In this document: positions 1 through 14,339 of the stretch, one piece after another
Position numbering within the stretch: position 1 is the first letter of the stretch
Layout: each line of letters opens with the position of its first letter
Assembly (NCBI GenBank): GCA_946699065.1
Contig: CAMPDV010001988.1
Location: 24,394-88,393 of the forward strand
Source of the DNA: Loxodes magnus
Taxonomy: Eukaryota; Ciliophora; Karyorelictea; Loxodida; Loxodidae
Reading direction: 5' to 3'
Length of the DNA: 64,000 bases
The notes under the pieces: generated by a model
Database searches by the model: none
The model's input: only the letters and a program-made list of their open reading frames with translations
Told to the model about the DNA's origin: nothing
Position numbers and translations under genes: made by a program

Positions 1-2649
1 AAAATGCTTTTTATTATCTTAACTAAGTTTTTGATGATATTTTCTTACGGCTGAATTAGCATATTTCTCAAATCAATCACCTCGACATTAAGTTAAGTTT
101 AAATTTAGTTGCGATTCGTTCTTTTTAGATGCAGTTACATTTTTTCTTATTATGGCATTAGCTACAATTTTAATTCTTCTTACTTAGATTTATTCCTCTT
201 CTATTGTTAGTACTTAATGATCTCTACCACTGATTTATTATATACAAGATTTACACAGAAATTATTTATCCTATACACATATTAGAGTATTAGGAAGGTT
301 ACGATTTTAACATTAGCTCAGATGATTTAGATTCCGGTTCTTACCATCTTTTTCGATTTATTTTATGTCTTATACTTCTTTTACCGTTGGAAGCTTATAA
401 ATTCGTAACACCCAGTTTTTCATTTGATTATGTAGTAATTTGATTATGAACAGAGCAATTTAATATCTTTAATATGTCCAATATAGACTACAAGCACTTT
501 TAGCATTGCACAGTCTCACATTCTAGTATTCTTGGCTTCATTTTATTATCCTCATAATTTTCTTTGGATTTTTCAAATTAAGTGACTTACATTTTTAAAT
601 AAACTAAATCTTCCTTTTATTTGAAGGATATTAATAGTAAATAAAAGATAAATTATAATCCTCTTATTTCTGTATTTAAGTATTGTCTTAAAAATAATAG
701 ACTTTCTATATAATAAATAGCTTCTTTTAATAATCTTCACCTTTATATTAATTATTTCCTTTAGTGGCTAGATAAGATATTATAGGTATGCTGACAAAAA
801 TTTATACCTATCTCTTTATTATTTTCTTTCAACATTTTCTTCATTTGACTCACATTTTGAGCTTTTTGGCTTATCTCGTACTTTTTAGAATTTTTTAGAA
901 TATACTTTGATATTAAGTCTTCATAGTTAGTCTAATTTTCTATCTTTGGAGAATAAATTCCAAATCGATCAGTAGTACTAAAATTTACTTAGATGCTACA
1001 TAAAATTTTAATCTAATCATTGAAATTTAGGATGCATAACCTTCGAAATAGATGGAGTGAAGACTGAAACTATATGTGAATAAAGATTCTTCTTTCTCTC
1101 CTTTACTTTTATTATATTGCTTAAATTTAAAAGATAAATATCCTATTAACATTGCTTAATTATTAAATCCAACTCAAAAGAAAACATTAATATAGTTACA
1201 ACTTAGTATGCTATTAATAGTTTAGCATCTGTTTAGAAAAGCAACTAGCTAGATTAATATCTTTTTAGATATTATGCTGTATTTCAAGATATGGTTATTA
1301 AATGCTAGCATTGAAGTAATTAGTTTAAATGATTAAGTTAAGCAAACAATTTAGACTTTAGAGAAATTAATTATTGTTACTTATTACTTAAATTAAAGTA
1401 CCACCTGCTTTTTTAATTACTTGTACCTTTAATATTTTTAGAGCTCTATCCACATTAGTACTTATCATCTTTATTGTACCAAATTAACTTCAAGTATTTT
1501 TTAATACTTTATAATGCTTTTCTAGTCCCATTTTTTCATCAGTAAAAACAAGTATAAGAATGACAGTTTTTAACGCTCAATAGCTGTATCTACCGCAAAT
1601 GTCCGAGCTTTCTTATTTGGCATCTAAAGTTCTTTTAAAGTATTTAGGATTTTGCTTATATTTATAAAACAGAAGCTAATAGCACTGACAAAGTAAGATA
1701 AATCATTAAAGTCTTCTTTTATTTATAATCTTTCAATCAGTAAAACTAAAACCTCTAATTAGACAGCAGCATAAAGAACTTCATTTAATCATATTACATT
1801 AATAGTTCCTAATCTTTCCTTATTTATCTAAATTCCTAAATATAGATATGTCTTGCTAAAAATTTCAAGCTCAACAAAGAAAGATTTATTTTACTAGCAA
1901 TTGAGGTTTAGTTTACAGATATGTTCCAAAAATAAAGCAACTACAGATGGCAGTTTATAGTATAAGCCTCTATTGGTTCTAATATTTTAAAAGAAAATGA
2001 TTTCTTTTTTTCTAGATAAGTAATTTAAACTCTTCTTTCATAAATAAAATAAGCTCTTCCATCTAATTTTTTATGCCAATCTTTAGTACTAAAATAATTA
2101 AAAAAGTAAGCTTAGTTAAGATTATGGGAAACTTAGACTGTAATTTGATTAGTATCTTAAAGCTGAGATGCTTAATGAGTCAATTTTCATTCAAAATCGT
2201 ATAAGAGAGATAAAAATACTTCTGAAGAATTTAATAAATTGATGCATTTGGCCTGAAAGCTTATGAACTAGTAAGAATTTGATTTTTATAGATACTCAAT
2301 ATAAGGAGAAACAGCTACTTTTGATATGCTTAGGATAGAAGATTGTGGTATTTAATATGAGAGTAGTTTAACTAGAAAGTAAGCAGATTTAATAAATATT
2401 TAAGATGTAATTGATTCTTAAATATGTTAGGTTATCCTTACTTCTTCAATCCAAGTAAAATCTATACTTATTAACACCTATACAAAGGATATCGGTTTTC
2501 CATTATCTCATAATACTTTTCTTCGTTGAATTCTTTTAACTACCTACTGAATTTAATTTTAGCAACATTAGTGAATTTAAATATTTATAAATAGCTTTCA
2601 AGTATTTAATTAATTTTTATACAGATTGGATAGTTAATCCTTTAACTAA
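1..2649. other. AT-rich stretch, no gene recognised
   Basis: I see no recognisable protein family, RNA gene or long repeat here. All frames contain many TAA, TAG and TGA codons. Those may be sense codons in this genome, so absence of standard open frames does not prove the stretch is non-coding. Confidence 0.4.
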
Positions 2650-3760
2650 AGATATGTGTGTTATTTTTATAATTTATATTTAAACTTTATAAATATCCTT
2701 TATCTAATTATTGTCTTTAGGAATAAGGAATTAAAAAATTTTATAACTAGATTCTTCAAGCTTGAAACTAGCCCCAGCATTATTATCTATATTATGCTCT
2801 TATTAAATTAACTGTATTTCAAATTTATCTAATCCGCCTATATTTTTGAATATTCAGCTTTCTCTTGATATTTATTTAATTAATTTTGAGCAATAAAAGC
2901 TTTCATTTTTATTCTTAGTCCACCAATTGCTTTATATCCTTTCTTTTCATCTCTTTTTTGCCTTATTTAATCAAAAATTTCTTTATCTACTACTTCCGAT
3001 TTTAATACAACAATGAGGTTCTTACTTTCTCTAATTTTACCACTATGAGTATATGTCTGCTGTTAAGATTTTAAGATTTTATTCTATTCTTCTAGCTTTA
3101 TATATCATAATCATTTTCTACAATTAAGCTCTTGTTAGTTAGCTGACCTCAGAGTTTTTGGCTATCTCTATAAAGTAGGAATGCCATATAAGGTTTCAAA
3201 AATCTTGTAGCCAAATAGCTTTAAGTAAATACTTTTTTATTTTCATATAGACTGCATAATTTATAGCATAGTTCATAAGGCCTTTCAAGATTAACTTTGC
3301 TGAAGCATTCGACTTTCATTTCTTATCTTTCTAATTATCTTTAGCCTCTTATTTACTGTTATAGACATTAAATTGATTTAAATTAATCTTACTAGCTAAT
3401 TTGATATCTTCATAGCTTCTCTCTTTCAAGCTATCAATTACATCCAATCTAATATTTATAAATGCAAGAATTTTTCTTTCTATACTAGTAAGAGAAGTTA
3501 AGTTGAAGCTTTTATCAGCATATCTGCTTCTTTATTTACAAGATCTCCATCCTTTATGATATAAACATAAGTATGCTAGAATAAGCCTTAATTTCTGTAC
3601 TTAGCAACTCGTTTATTCTATCTCGTATCATGTCAATCCTTTGTTTAAGCAAGTCGTGATGATTTCGATCACCACTGAGCTTCTTCACTTCTTATTATAT
3701 TGGTTAGTTAGGCTTTAAAGAGTAGATCGGAGTAAAGACTTACTGGCTACAAGACTCTGT
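2650..3760 (-). pseudogene. Probable decayed protein gene, product unknown
   Basis: I do not recognise the product. Read with TAA/TAG as Gln and TGA as Trp, three successive minus-strand segments look like soluble, charged protein, each in a different frame. About 3750-3600 contains the stretch DLLKQRIDMIRDRINELLS, about 3520-3120 contains RLDVIDSLKERSYEDIKLAS, and about 3080-2800 contains VVDKEIFDQIRQKRDEKKG. The last has roughly 29% Ala/Asp/Glu/Gly/Val, far above what this base composition gives by chance, which is the best sign of real coding. No splice-site pair at the frame changes rejoins the frames, so they look like indels. They could be decay of an old gene or assembly errors. No start or stop can be assigned, and no neighbour suggests a function. 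Confidence 0.35.
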
Positions 3761-4439
3761 TCATTTTCTACTAAAAAGCTTCGAATTTATACTCTGTAAG
3801 GCTAAATTTCATCCTAGTCTCGACTATTACTAAAGTAAGAACACAACAGCATGCTAATAATTTTCAGAGATTAAGCATCTAATTCTTGACCATCGTTTCG
3901 TTCATTATATCCGAATAAGTTTCTAGGATTTGGATCTAAAGGAAGAAGATTATAAAAAAATTTCGTTTGAGTATTCTAAGAGAAATTAAATCGAAAACCT
4001 AGAATATTCAGTCGAGTCTTATTGTCAATGTATAATTGGCAAATAATTAGACATCTAAAGTACAGGATTAAGGATTTTGATAGGAGAATTTAACTTGGAA
4101 ACAATTTGAAGGTTAAAAAATACTAATCCAAAAATCATAATCAGAGGTGTTTTTACATTTCATTAACAAGTCTTTTTCAATAATATTACAGATAGAAAAA
4201 GATCAGAGAAAGGTAAGCTAATACAGAATAAAAATAAAATAGAAAAGAAAGGCAAGTTTAAGATAATAAAGATAAGAAATTGGCCAAGATAAAAAGTGTT
4301 GTATAATCATAGAGTTTTATTTCTCTTATTTTAAATTAGCAATTTATTATTTTAAGCTTAATATGCTAAGAAAGCTGAAGATTGAGTAATATATATAATA
4401 AAAAATAAAATAGCTTCCTCTCACCTAATTCAAACATAT

Positions 4440-5330
4440 AACTTTTTTTATTTCATACTTAAGCTAAATTTGAAATTACCAAAGTTACTTAAAGCTTTAA
4501 GCTTCATTATTAACATCCTGCTTATCTTTTACTAGTAAGTGCATTGATGAAATATTCTTAAGCAGAACTGTTTTTCATTTGCTAGTTACTAAAATGAGGG
4601 CTTCAAGTAAGTGTCATTCTGATTAATTTTTTCTTTATTACATAATCATTATTTCTGTGTATAAAGATTATAAGCATATTAGATCCAGTCAATAATCTCC
4701 TTTTTTTATTGAGATGGCGTTTATCTTCATTTTATATTAGATACTCTATATTTTCCAGCCTGAAATTAGAACTGATTTATGCCTACTGGTATTTTAATAT
4801 AATTTAATCAAAAATCAAAATAAGCAGATCATTATTTTAGTTGGACTCAAGCTATAACTCTTCAAATTGCTAATAGTTAGTTTCCAATTTCGTGCTCATA
4901 AAGATATTTTTTAGGTTTGCAAAAATATAAGCCGAAGAGTATTATGTCGCTTGATTTTATCAAATTTCAATCTCTTAATTGGCTAGTAAATTAGGCTCAG
5001 TGATCATTATAAGGAATATCTTTCTGTATCTAACTAGATGCTACTAGAGCTTTTTAAACTTTTGAATTACAGCATAGAGTTTTAATATCCTCACTAATAA
5101 CTAAGATTCTGATTTTTATTACTAGTCCATTGCCCTTTGATGGATAATACTATTCTTTAATAATGCCTTCTTTTCCTTTCCTTTTCTTGCTTCTATTATC
5201 TTATGTAATAATTCCTGATAAGGTATAAATCTTACTCTTCTATCAATCTCTCAGTCGATTTAAATTTGAATGTATCATTTTTATGAATGGAAATCAAACC
5301 TACTCATCCTTTATCATAGGGAAATACTTT
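4440..5330 (-). pseudogene. Possible decayed coding stretch, product unknown
   Basis: One minus-strand frame (codon boundary at 4880-4882) reads from about 5300 to 4440 without a base that must be removed, if all three usual stops are sense. The upper half (5200-4870) is charged and protein-like, including the stretch VIKIRILVISEDIKTL. The lower half has an excess of TGA (about 6% of codons), more like random AT-rich DNA. A second frame above 5190 contains FPYDKGWVGLISIHKND, faintly like the DKG segment of some reverse transcriptases, but no YxDD box was found. I do not assign a function. It may be a relic or chance. Confidence 0.2.
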
Positions 5331-7988
5331 TAATTTTAAGAAAGCAAATAAAGGATTGAAGCTCTTAGTTTCTAAGAAAAGTCTAATTATGTGCGTACAG
5401 TCTATAGTATGCTTGGAGACCGTACTTTAAAATATGTTTAGAGGTTATAAACGAATGCTCTATACCTTGTAAATAAGTAGTTGATTTAAGATTTTAAAAG
5501 TGGCTTTGTTGCTACAGTTTTAGTTAGGTATCATAAGGTTACTTAATGATAGTTAATAGTTATTCGGATAATTTATATTTAGATGCCCAATTTTTAAAAT
5601 TAAGCACTTTAATTTAATAAATAATTCCTTTTATTTATAGTAAGAGATGCTGTGGATGTTTAGATTTTTAGAAATTTTAGTGTTATCTTAGAAAACATTA
5701 CTAGTAATTAGAGAACATTGTGGCTAGTCAAAGTGAAAGCCACTTAGATTTACAATTAAATTTAATTAATTTTTTTAGTTGATACCAAGTGGAATAATAC
5801 TAAAGTAGTTAGAAATCTATAAACAATGAAGATATCTAAGAAGATAGATTCAAGTTTCGTGCTTAAAGGTTGGAATATTTAGTAATTTATTATTTTAAGA
5901 ATCTTGATCGAATATTCAAAACTTTAATAAAACTCTTATGAGTATTAAAAATATCCTGCCTATACTTTTAAAATCCTTTTACCGAGTTATTTTTCAATAA
6001 AATAACATTTAGTTGTTGAAAAAAAGAAGAATTAAAAATAAAATAGAGCTTGGGTATTATCCAGTTACTAGAATTATACATAAAAAATATATCAAAGGTA
6101 GAAGCAAGATAAATAATTAGCTAAGTCAAATTTCTGTAAATTTATAATAAGTCTGTAACAAAAAACGAGAAACCTACTTAATTCATAAAGGTTGAGACTT
6201 GATTTCATCAAATAAATTCTTTGATTTTTTTATGAGCAAACCAAAAAAAGACTTTTAAGAAAAAAACATTTTATTAATTTTTCTTACTTAGATTAAACCA
6301 AAAAAAGCCAAAAAATAATAACTACTTAACTTATAATTAACTTTAAAGAAAAAAAGATTAATAAAAAATAAGAAGGAGAAGGTAAAAGTTAATTAAATAG
6401 AAAAAGCAAAGTAATATGAGATTTTAGAAACTAAAAATAAAGAAATTAATATAGGAGAAAGTTAGGAATCAATGTAGAGAAACTATTATATGATTAAATA
6501 ATTTAAATTAATATACTAAGCATCATCTTAAATTTTAGAATCTTAATCACAAATGCATAAAGAAATGCAATCTTTTCTATTTGTTATCTTTAATAACTTA
6601 TTTAAAAATTTATATTAAATCTAAATCAGGAAAAGTAATAATTATACCTAAAAGTAAATATTTTACTTAGATAAACCTAGATGCTATTTTAATAACCTAG
6701 TTAATAATTGATAAAATATGAATTAGAGTCTTGCCTAAGATTCTTAATAACTAATTAATTTAAAAATAGTCTTTGAGAAAAATACTTAAGCTAATAAATC
6801 TTCAAAGTAATAATTATAACTTAGATATTATTTTTATTTTAAATTCAAATAGCTAGAAGTAAATCATAGTCTACTATAAGTATTCTATAAATCTAGGGAT
6901 ATTTTAATGTATAATAGCCCTCACAATAATATATATTTAAGATATTTAGTCAGAAAAATTTAATAACATCACTAAAATACTAGAAGATTATAATTAAAGA
7001 GATTTTGCTAACTAGTTAGTAAATTCAAGGAATATAAATTAAACATTTATTAAGGTAATAATAAGGATTGAATACAAAGATTAAGCTCTTGAATAAATCA
7101 TAAGATTCTTAGATTCTAAATGCAACTTCATATTTAAGATAAATCAAAATTCTTATATTTTTTTATCCTTTTTCTGAAGAACATATAATCAACTTGAAAG
7201 ATTATCTGAAATCGCAATTAAAGCGGTACCATAAGAAGTAAAAGGTGAGTAAACTTAGAACTAAAAAAATAATTAAAATAAAGCGGGAAATAATAAACGT
7301 ATTATTTTAGAATTTGATCAAATAAATGTAAAAGCTTAAAAAGAGTATATTAAGGTTCGATATACAAGCAATATAAATAATAAGCATTATTAACTATGAT
7401 AATATAACTTAGACTTTATATTATTTTTAATTATAAAAAATGCTTGAAAATCTAGTCTAAATTATCTTGATAATAAAGAACTCTAATACAATAAAAAAAA
7501 TCTCATTTATGATTACATTTTTATGAATAGTTTAAACAAATTAAATGATAAGATAGTAAAATGATTAATGTGCTTTATAAATTAAACAAAAGTTAACTAC
7601 ATAGAGATAAAATAATTACTATTCTAGCTTCAAGATAGATTAAGAAAAAAAAGATGCCTATTACATAATGAGTTTAAAGCTTTTAAAGTTAAATTTAGGT
7701 TTATAAGAATAAAAAGGGAGATGATCTGAGTTTATAAATAGACTCACTTAATTACTTTTACTATATAATCATTATTATTATTAAATAATTATCCTTCTTA
7801 GTGACTCAAAGTACAAAGCATTTATTGTTACCGAGTTGAATTGCACTTGCTTAATTAAACTTAGCTATTAATAACCTGCTATCAACTACTTTTGTGATTG
7901 AACTAGCAAGTTATTAGTTGTAGGCTTAATTAAAACCGATTCTCATCCTTCTTTTTATAAAATTTATACATATATTTATCCTATAATA
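5331..7988. other. AT-rich stretch, nothing recognised
   Basis: Mostly A/T with homopolymer runs and many TAA/TAG. No motif, repeat array or RNA gene that I could support. Confidence 0.4.
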
Positions 7989-9760
7989 TGAAAGAGATCG
8001 AGTAGAACTTCAATGAGATTTAATTTAGAAAATTATGAAAAAGCATCGCTGAAAGAAAAACTAGAACTTAAGATGAACCTAGACTGATAAAAATTGTATA
8101 AGCATAATAAATTAAAACAAAGGAGGAAATTATTCTCAAATGATAATTAACTGAGAGCGTATTCTCTGCGATGCTTTAAGTAATTATAATGACTTACAAG
8201 TAGGAAAAATTTTAATTACTCTTTTTCTTTAATTGTCTTGCCCCGAACAGATGAGTCATTTCCCTAGACAATATCTGACTATAATTTTCTAGGAGCATAT
8301 TTTCAAATATTAAGCTAATATTATAAATTCTTAGAATGTGAATAGAGGAAGTATTGATTTGTCAGCAGATAAAAATTTGTTAGCTCTTAGAAAAATTTAA
8401 TATTGCTAAACAAAAATGAATAGAGAGTCTAAATAAGTAGCATGATTTATTCTCTATAAAGTCTGATTATGTTCTAACTCATGATCTCTTATTATGTGAT
8501 TTACTATTTATTTAAGCCTAATAATTAACTTTTGGAATAAAGTTTCTGTTATATTCTCCTCACGATTTCTTTACTATAACTACTTTCTATTTTTCTAGTT
8601 TTCTTGGTATTACTTAAATCAATTAATAAATACAATTATTTATAAATTCTTTGATAGTTTGCATCTAATCTCAAATTACTGGGAAATTATCTTATTTTTT
8701 GATAATTAGCATATTCAGCATAATATGATCCAGAATATCGCTAAACATAAATCCATAATTAAATCTTTAGATTCATATTTCTCCTTGGTTTGAACTTTGA
8801 AATTTATAGATTCTTTTTGAGGACTGTTTCAAGTGCTCGTCAAATCTGAACTTATTTAACAACAGTTGTGTTGGAATTTGTCCTGAAGGTTTCTATGAGA
8901 TGAAAATGAAATTTGTACGAATTGCGCTTTACAACCTCTCTTTTAGCGATTTTCAAGTTGTCTCATTTTTTTTAATGCTTTTAATAGTTGTACTATTTGT
9001 AGTTTCTCGTAAAAGTTTGTTCTTGTATTTCATTTTTTGAATTTGATTTTATTTGTTCTGATAACCAGTTTCTTGAAATATATTTAAAAAAAGTTTTTTC
9101 GATTACGCATTTTGGTGATAGATTTTTTAATTTTAGCTATACTATTTTTTTTGCGCATGTTCAGTCATTGCAATATGAATTAGACAATCTTTTGTTTTTT
9201 CCTAACAGTTTGTGTCCTTAAGATAACTAAATTTCTTCATTTTCTCAATCAAGTCTTATTTAATACACAGGCCTTAATGATTTTAAGATTACTTTTCTAG
9301 AGATTTTTATTCAATCTACTTTTATTTTTAAGAGTATTCGACGTACGGTTCTCTGGCTTTAAATACAGTTTTTACAACATCTTTTCTTTGTTTTTCTTCT
9401 CCTTCGTTGTTTAGTATTTCTAATTTATTACAAGGATTATTTACAACATAACTTATTCTTTTAAACGTTATTTATTAACGTTGAAAAAACAGATAACTTA
9501 AAGGCTATTTTCTTTATTAGTTTTAATAATAATAATCCAGTTGATGGAGTTAATAACAATAAGTTTTTGTCATTTGATTTGGATTCTTAAAAGCTTCTCA
9601 TAGACAGATAGATTTATGGTCTGCTTAATTACTCTAGCTTTACTTTACTTTCTAATCTTAAAAGTGCTTTTTTGGTATTAATTATATTATTTGGAGTTTA
9701 TTTCTTTCTTATAATACTAGGAAAGTGAAGATTTAAAGAAAAAATAGAAAAATTAAGAAC
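7989..9760 (+). pseudogene. Possible membrane-protein gene or relic
   Basis: From ATG 7989 a charged segment of about 65 codons (about 23% Ala/Asp/Glu/Gly/Val, containing PRLIKIVQAQQIKTKEE) reads on the plus strand. After a frame change near 8220, in a T-run, a long hydrophobic frame continues to about 9760 with several possible membrane spans. Its order (cytosolic N-terminus, then spans, then a segment like LRILVIDFLILAILFF) loosely recalls 6-span cation channels such as polycystin/TRP. A T-rich strand always translates to Phe/Leu/Ile, so this hydrophobicity is not independent evidence. The minus strand of the same DNA also yields a plausible Lys/Gln-rich reading. I would not name the family. 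Confidence 0.2.
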
Positions 9761-11625
9761 TAAACTGACCAATAGAAAATATATATCATTAATTTATAAT
9801 CTAAAGTCTCTACAAATAAATATAGCTGTTATGCTTCAACTCAAACATTTTAGTTTTAGTGATTGATATGTTGGTTTAAACTCAATCCTTGCTATTGTTG
9901 TCTTAGTAAGTTTCTTATTATATTTAGATGATACAAATATTCTGCGTAGTCCATAGTTTCTGAGTAACAAAGACATATTTTAACTTAAAATAAAAGTTAA
10001 TCTCAAATTAGGATGATTAATTTAAGTAAAAGCTTGATCAAATATAGGAAAAGTATATTATGTATTTCGACTAGAAAGTACAAAATAACTTTTTTTAATC
10101 CTAGTTCTAGACCTTTTTCTTAATAAGAAGGCTTTTTTTTGCCTTTTCAATAATCATATTTTTTGAGATTCAGATACTTTAAATTCTCATTACATCTCTC
10201 AACTGTTTAATTTGACTTTTTTATATAGTATATTACAAACCTTTTGCAAGTTCTCTTTCATTGTTCTAGGAAATTATTGGAGAGTTAGTTCTGATCTACA
10301 TCTTTTTGTTTAACCTATATTTCTAATATAACAGTGAGTAGAAATAAGAAGGATAGTTAAATCATTAAGCAGATAATTATGGGAAGATTATCGTATTTAT
10401 GTGTAGCGCATTTTCAGTAGGAACAATGGTAGTATCAATAATTTCATCTTTTATAGGACTTTATTAAGCATGAAAAAACAAAAAAGCAAATAAAATCTCT
10501 TAGGATAAATAGAATAATGAAGTTAATTAATTCGAAGCTAATTAACTAGATAATGATCAAACTTAGCTTCATTAAGACTAAACTAATTAAATAATGACTA
10601 GTTAAAGAGATATTTTATTTTCAACTAGTTTGATCAAATTAAAATCTACAAGTAAAAAATAAAGATAAAGCACTCAAAATTTTTTGTAAGATTTCATGAC
10701 AAAAAAATTGGCATTAAATAATTGGAAAAGAAAGGATTTAAAAATAGTTATTGATTAGATTTAACACTTATATTAATTATTTACTTATATTAATCTAACT
10801 AATTATATTAAAATTATTTTCTTTTATTCTTAATTCTTCATTAGTAAATTTATAGTTATTTAAGCAGCAATATTAAATAATCAATTAATAGGATTTAGTT
10901 CTCTTTTACTAATTTTTTATATTGGCTTTATATTTTATTTTAGTTTTTTCTTACTTAGTAACTTATTTCTAAGTCGTTCTCAACTAATCTTTTATATTTA
11001 ATTTTCTACCGAAGAAATCTAAGATTTTATTATTCTTCTTTTTATTTATCAATTATTATTGAACCTTAATCTTTTTCTATCAACGTTTAGCTTGAATAAT
11101 TAAACATCAATCAATAACTAAAAAATTTTAACTAACTGATCGGTTCCTCTTTGCCATATAAATTTTCCTTTGATACTATAAATCTATTATTGATTATTTA
11201 TCATCATTATTCTTTATTTTTTCTTTATTTTTAGCATTTTCTTTTTTAATTCTGTTGATTTATCTATTCATTCTTCCAGATATTTTATTTTAGTTTATTG
11301 TATATTTTGCATTTTATATTGATGCATGATTAAATTCCAATAATACAATAGTTTAAGCTAATTTTAGTATTTTCATTATTTTTTTTAATTTACAATCTGT
11401 TAATTTTTTAATCTGTTAAATAAATTGCTGTTTTATTCCTTTTATTTATTCAATAGTTTAAGATTTAAAAACGTTCGCAGTGGCAGCCAATCACCAATTA
11501 GCAAAGTTTTAAGTTTGAGAATTCTTGCTTTTAATAAGCTTTAGGACTCGAGTATATTGTCCATCTTGCTCTCGTCATATTTTACTCTAGTTTTATCAGC
11601 AATTTATTGATACTGGAAATTAAAT
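9761..11625. other. AT-rich stretch, nothing firmly recognised
   Basis: No family recognised. Around 10510-10640 there are several short palindromic words built on ctagtt/aactag and gatcaa, with no larger structure that I can support. Confidence 0.35.
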
Positions 11626-11682
11626 ACTTTCTTATTTCATTTTAAAGTAGAATCTGCAGAATTTTATAGTCATAATGTGCTT
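11626..11682 (-). mobile_element. Fragment of the same non-LTR element as 28954-30550
   Basis: This segment aligns with 29646-29702. Over 11645-11682 against 29665-29702, 34 of 38 bases are identical, and the similarity continues a further 19 bases below. In both, the minus strand encodes a shared AHY-x-YKILQILLQN segment. This shows the element is a dispersed family and fixes the true frame of that part of the protein. Similarity fades on both sides, so the copy is truncated or strongly decayed. A decayed reading may continue down to about 11480. Confidence 0.6.
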
Positions 11683-14339
11683 TCTGATAAATTGTTTTTA
11701 TCTAATATATTAACAAAATTATTACTATCCATACAAATATATTTAATAAACTCTCTTATAAAGAAATAGATAGTTGCGATAAACTTTATAAAGTTAACAA
11801 ATTCATAGATCTATGAAAGAAAAAGAATGAATAAACAAATATTTTTAATTATAAATGTAATTAACTAAAATATTAAAGAAATAAGTTACTTTTAAACACA
11901 TTTAAAATAAAGAAGTTTCATTACCATTAAGGATTGCTTATTTTAATTTTATACAATGGCTTTCCGTTTTTTATAGATGTACATCTATCATCTAGTTTAA
12001 ATGATTAACTATCTCTTTTGATAATTTAATCTCTATTTAAACTTTTAATAATTATATTTATTAATATTTGCTATAAAATAGAATAAAATCGTTTTATATA
12101 ATTGCCTGTTTTTAATATTAGCGAACTTCGATTTAGCTACTGCTAAACTAAATATTTTAATCAGTTTTCCTACTTATATTCCTCAAGTCGTAATATCATC
12201 AGTTCTTTTTTCTATATTCCCAAAATCTTGTGAATAAAATTATCTTTTCTGTCTTTCCCTAAAAGCAGCTTATAATCAGAGGACTGCATTTTATATACTT
12301 AAAAATTCCCTATATTAAAGAATTGTTTCACTATAAATATGAAATTTTCTTAGCGAACTGAGATATAAATTAAGTTATAATGGTCAAGTAATTATTACTC
12401 ACTAGAATTTAATTTAATTTACTAATAATTATTGCTTTTTTAATTTCAGATCATTAAATTTCTCATTGAGTTTAGTAGAATATGCATATATTCTGTAGCA
12501 AAGTAAGAAAAAAATAAAAAAATAGACTTTCGTTAACAATCTGGCTCATAAGTATAACAACTTTGTATGCTTATAAAAGTTCTTTCAGTTCTGGATATAT
12601 TTTTTCCGTCATTTGATATAAATTGAACAGATTACTGCTGATAAGTCTAAGTCAGTTTGAAAAAAAGCAGCATAATTTTTTATTTAAGGGGTTTATATTT
12701 CCAATCTTATATTAGCTCGCTTTTTTAATATGTCATACTAGTCACTTCTACTTCTTTAATTAAAAAATCTAAATATAACATTCATTAGGTATTGACTTCC
12801 AAAATCTTAGCTAATTCTGGTATTTTTAATAAAATGTTTTTGCTGAAATTTTTTAATTTTTCTAATTCTTAAATCTAACAATCTAATTATTAAATGCTTC
12901 AAATTTTATCAGCTAAACGCTAACTTTATTAATTTATTCTAAGCATTTTTATAATAAATTACCTAAAAATCCAATATTATTGAAATTTTGTTTGAATTTC
13001 GATCTTTTTTCTTGTCTGCTTTCTTCATCTTTAAAAAAGTCAAGATTTATGTTATTTTGGTTTCATTAAATTTCAAATTTTATCCATTTTAGTACATTTT
13101 ATTTATTTTCTTTATTTTTATCCATTTATAAATTATTCATCATAGTAGTCACTTATCAGTATTTATAACTTCATATCAATATATTTTTGTCTTTCTTAAT
13201 ATCCTTTTTCATTTTTTCCTTAATAGTGCTTTCTTAAGCTTATTCTGCTTACTTTTTTAAAAATTCTTAATCTTATCTGTAACTATTATTTAGTTCTTAT
13301 CTCAAGTAAATCCTTATATCTTTATTGTACTTACTAGTAACGTTTGTATGGCTTTTTAACATATGCATGAATTGTATTATTATCCATTTTTATTTTTAAA
13401 TAAACAAAGTGAGATGATTCTTTTATTTAAGGCTTAATGAAAGATATTTCTTAATTATTTACTATAATCTTTTGTTTAAGGTACAACTGGCTTTTTTATA
13501 TTTGCCCCTAAGTTATAAGTAAAATGATAAGTAAATCTAATTCATAAGTTATAATCTCCATGGATAAGTATACTAATATACTATATGGTCCTATTGAATG
13601 ATCTAAAGTAGTTGTGATAAACTATAGCTAATAAAGATTATAGTTAGAATTAGCTTAAGTTTTATGCTAACTAAGCATTCTAAAAACACTCTGTTTAGAT
13701 AGTAAAGGAAAATTTACTCTGCCTTTAATATAGAAAAATAGTGTATTGATGCTTTTACTTATAAAGCTAAATTAATTAAAACAAGATTTTTGCTTAACAA
13801 GAGTAATCATATAGTTTAATTAGTTATTATAAAATATCTTATTTAAAGATACAAAAGGATTTATCTAAAATTTAGCTCATTTAGTATATTAGCATTATTT
13901 ATGGTCAATCTAATTTATTCTAGATTAATGAATTCTGATCTTTCTTGAAGTTTTTTAAGATTTAAAGGGACAAAGTATTTACATTTTTGGATTAAGATTA
14001 TACTAAATCTAAAGAATAGACTACTTAATTACTTTGAAAGAAGCAAACTATTAATTCTTTGTCAAATATTTAAGCTTTTAGTCACTTTTATTATAATTAA
14101 GTTCTTTTCGTTTATACAATCATCCTTACTTCTAGAGGGTCAACTTAAATATCTAAACTTTATTTAGTAGCTTTATTAGAATAATTATATTCTGGGAAGC
14201 ATCTTAAATAGCTTTTACATACTTTTAGTTTTCCTTTTGGACTAAACTACAATTTCCTGCTTTTACTTCGTAATTAATACTTTAAATACTTCCTAGTTAT
14301 TTAAGCTTTAGCTTTGAATTATTCTTCTGTTCTTCTGTA
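11683..14339. other. AT-rich stretch, nothing recognised
   Basis: No recognisable family, RNA or repeat array. Plus-strand T-rich frames give hydrophobic readings of no diagnostic value. Confidence 0.35.

Noticed and set aside
8440-9760. Firm call of a polycystin/TRP channel
   Set aside because: The similarity is only in hydrophobic pattern on a T-rich strand, which is expected by chance. Kept as a low-confidence candidate only.
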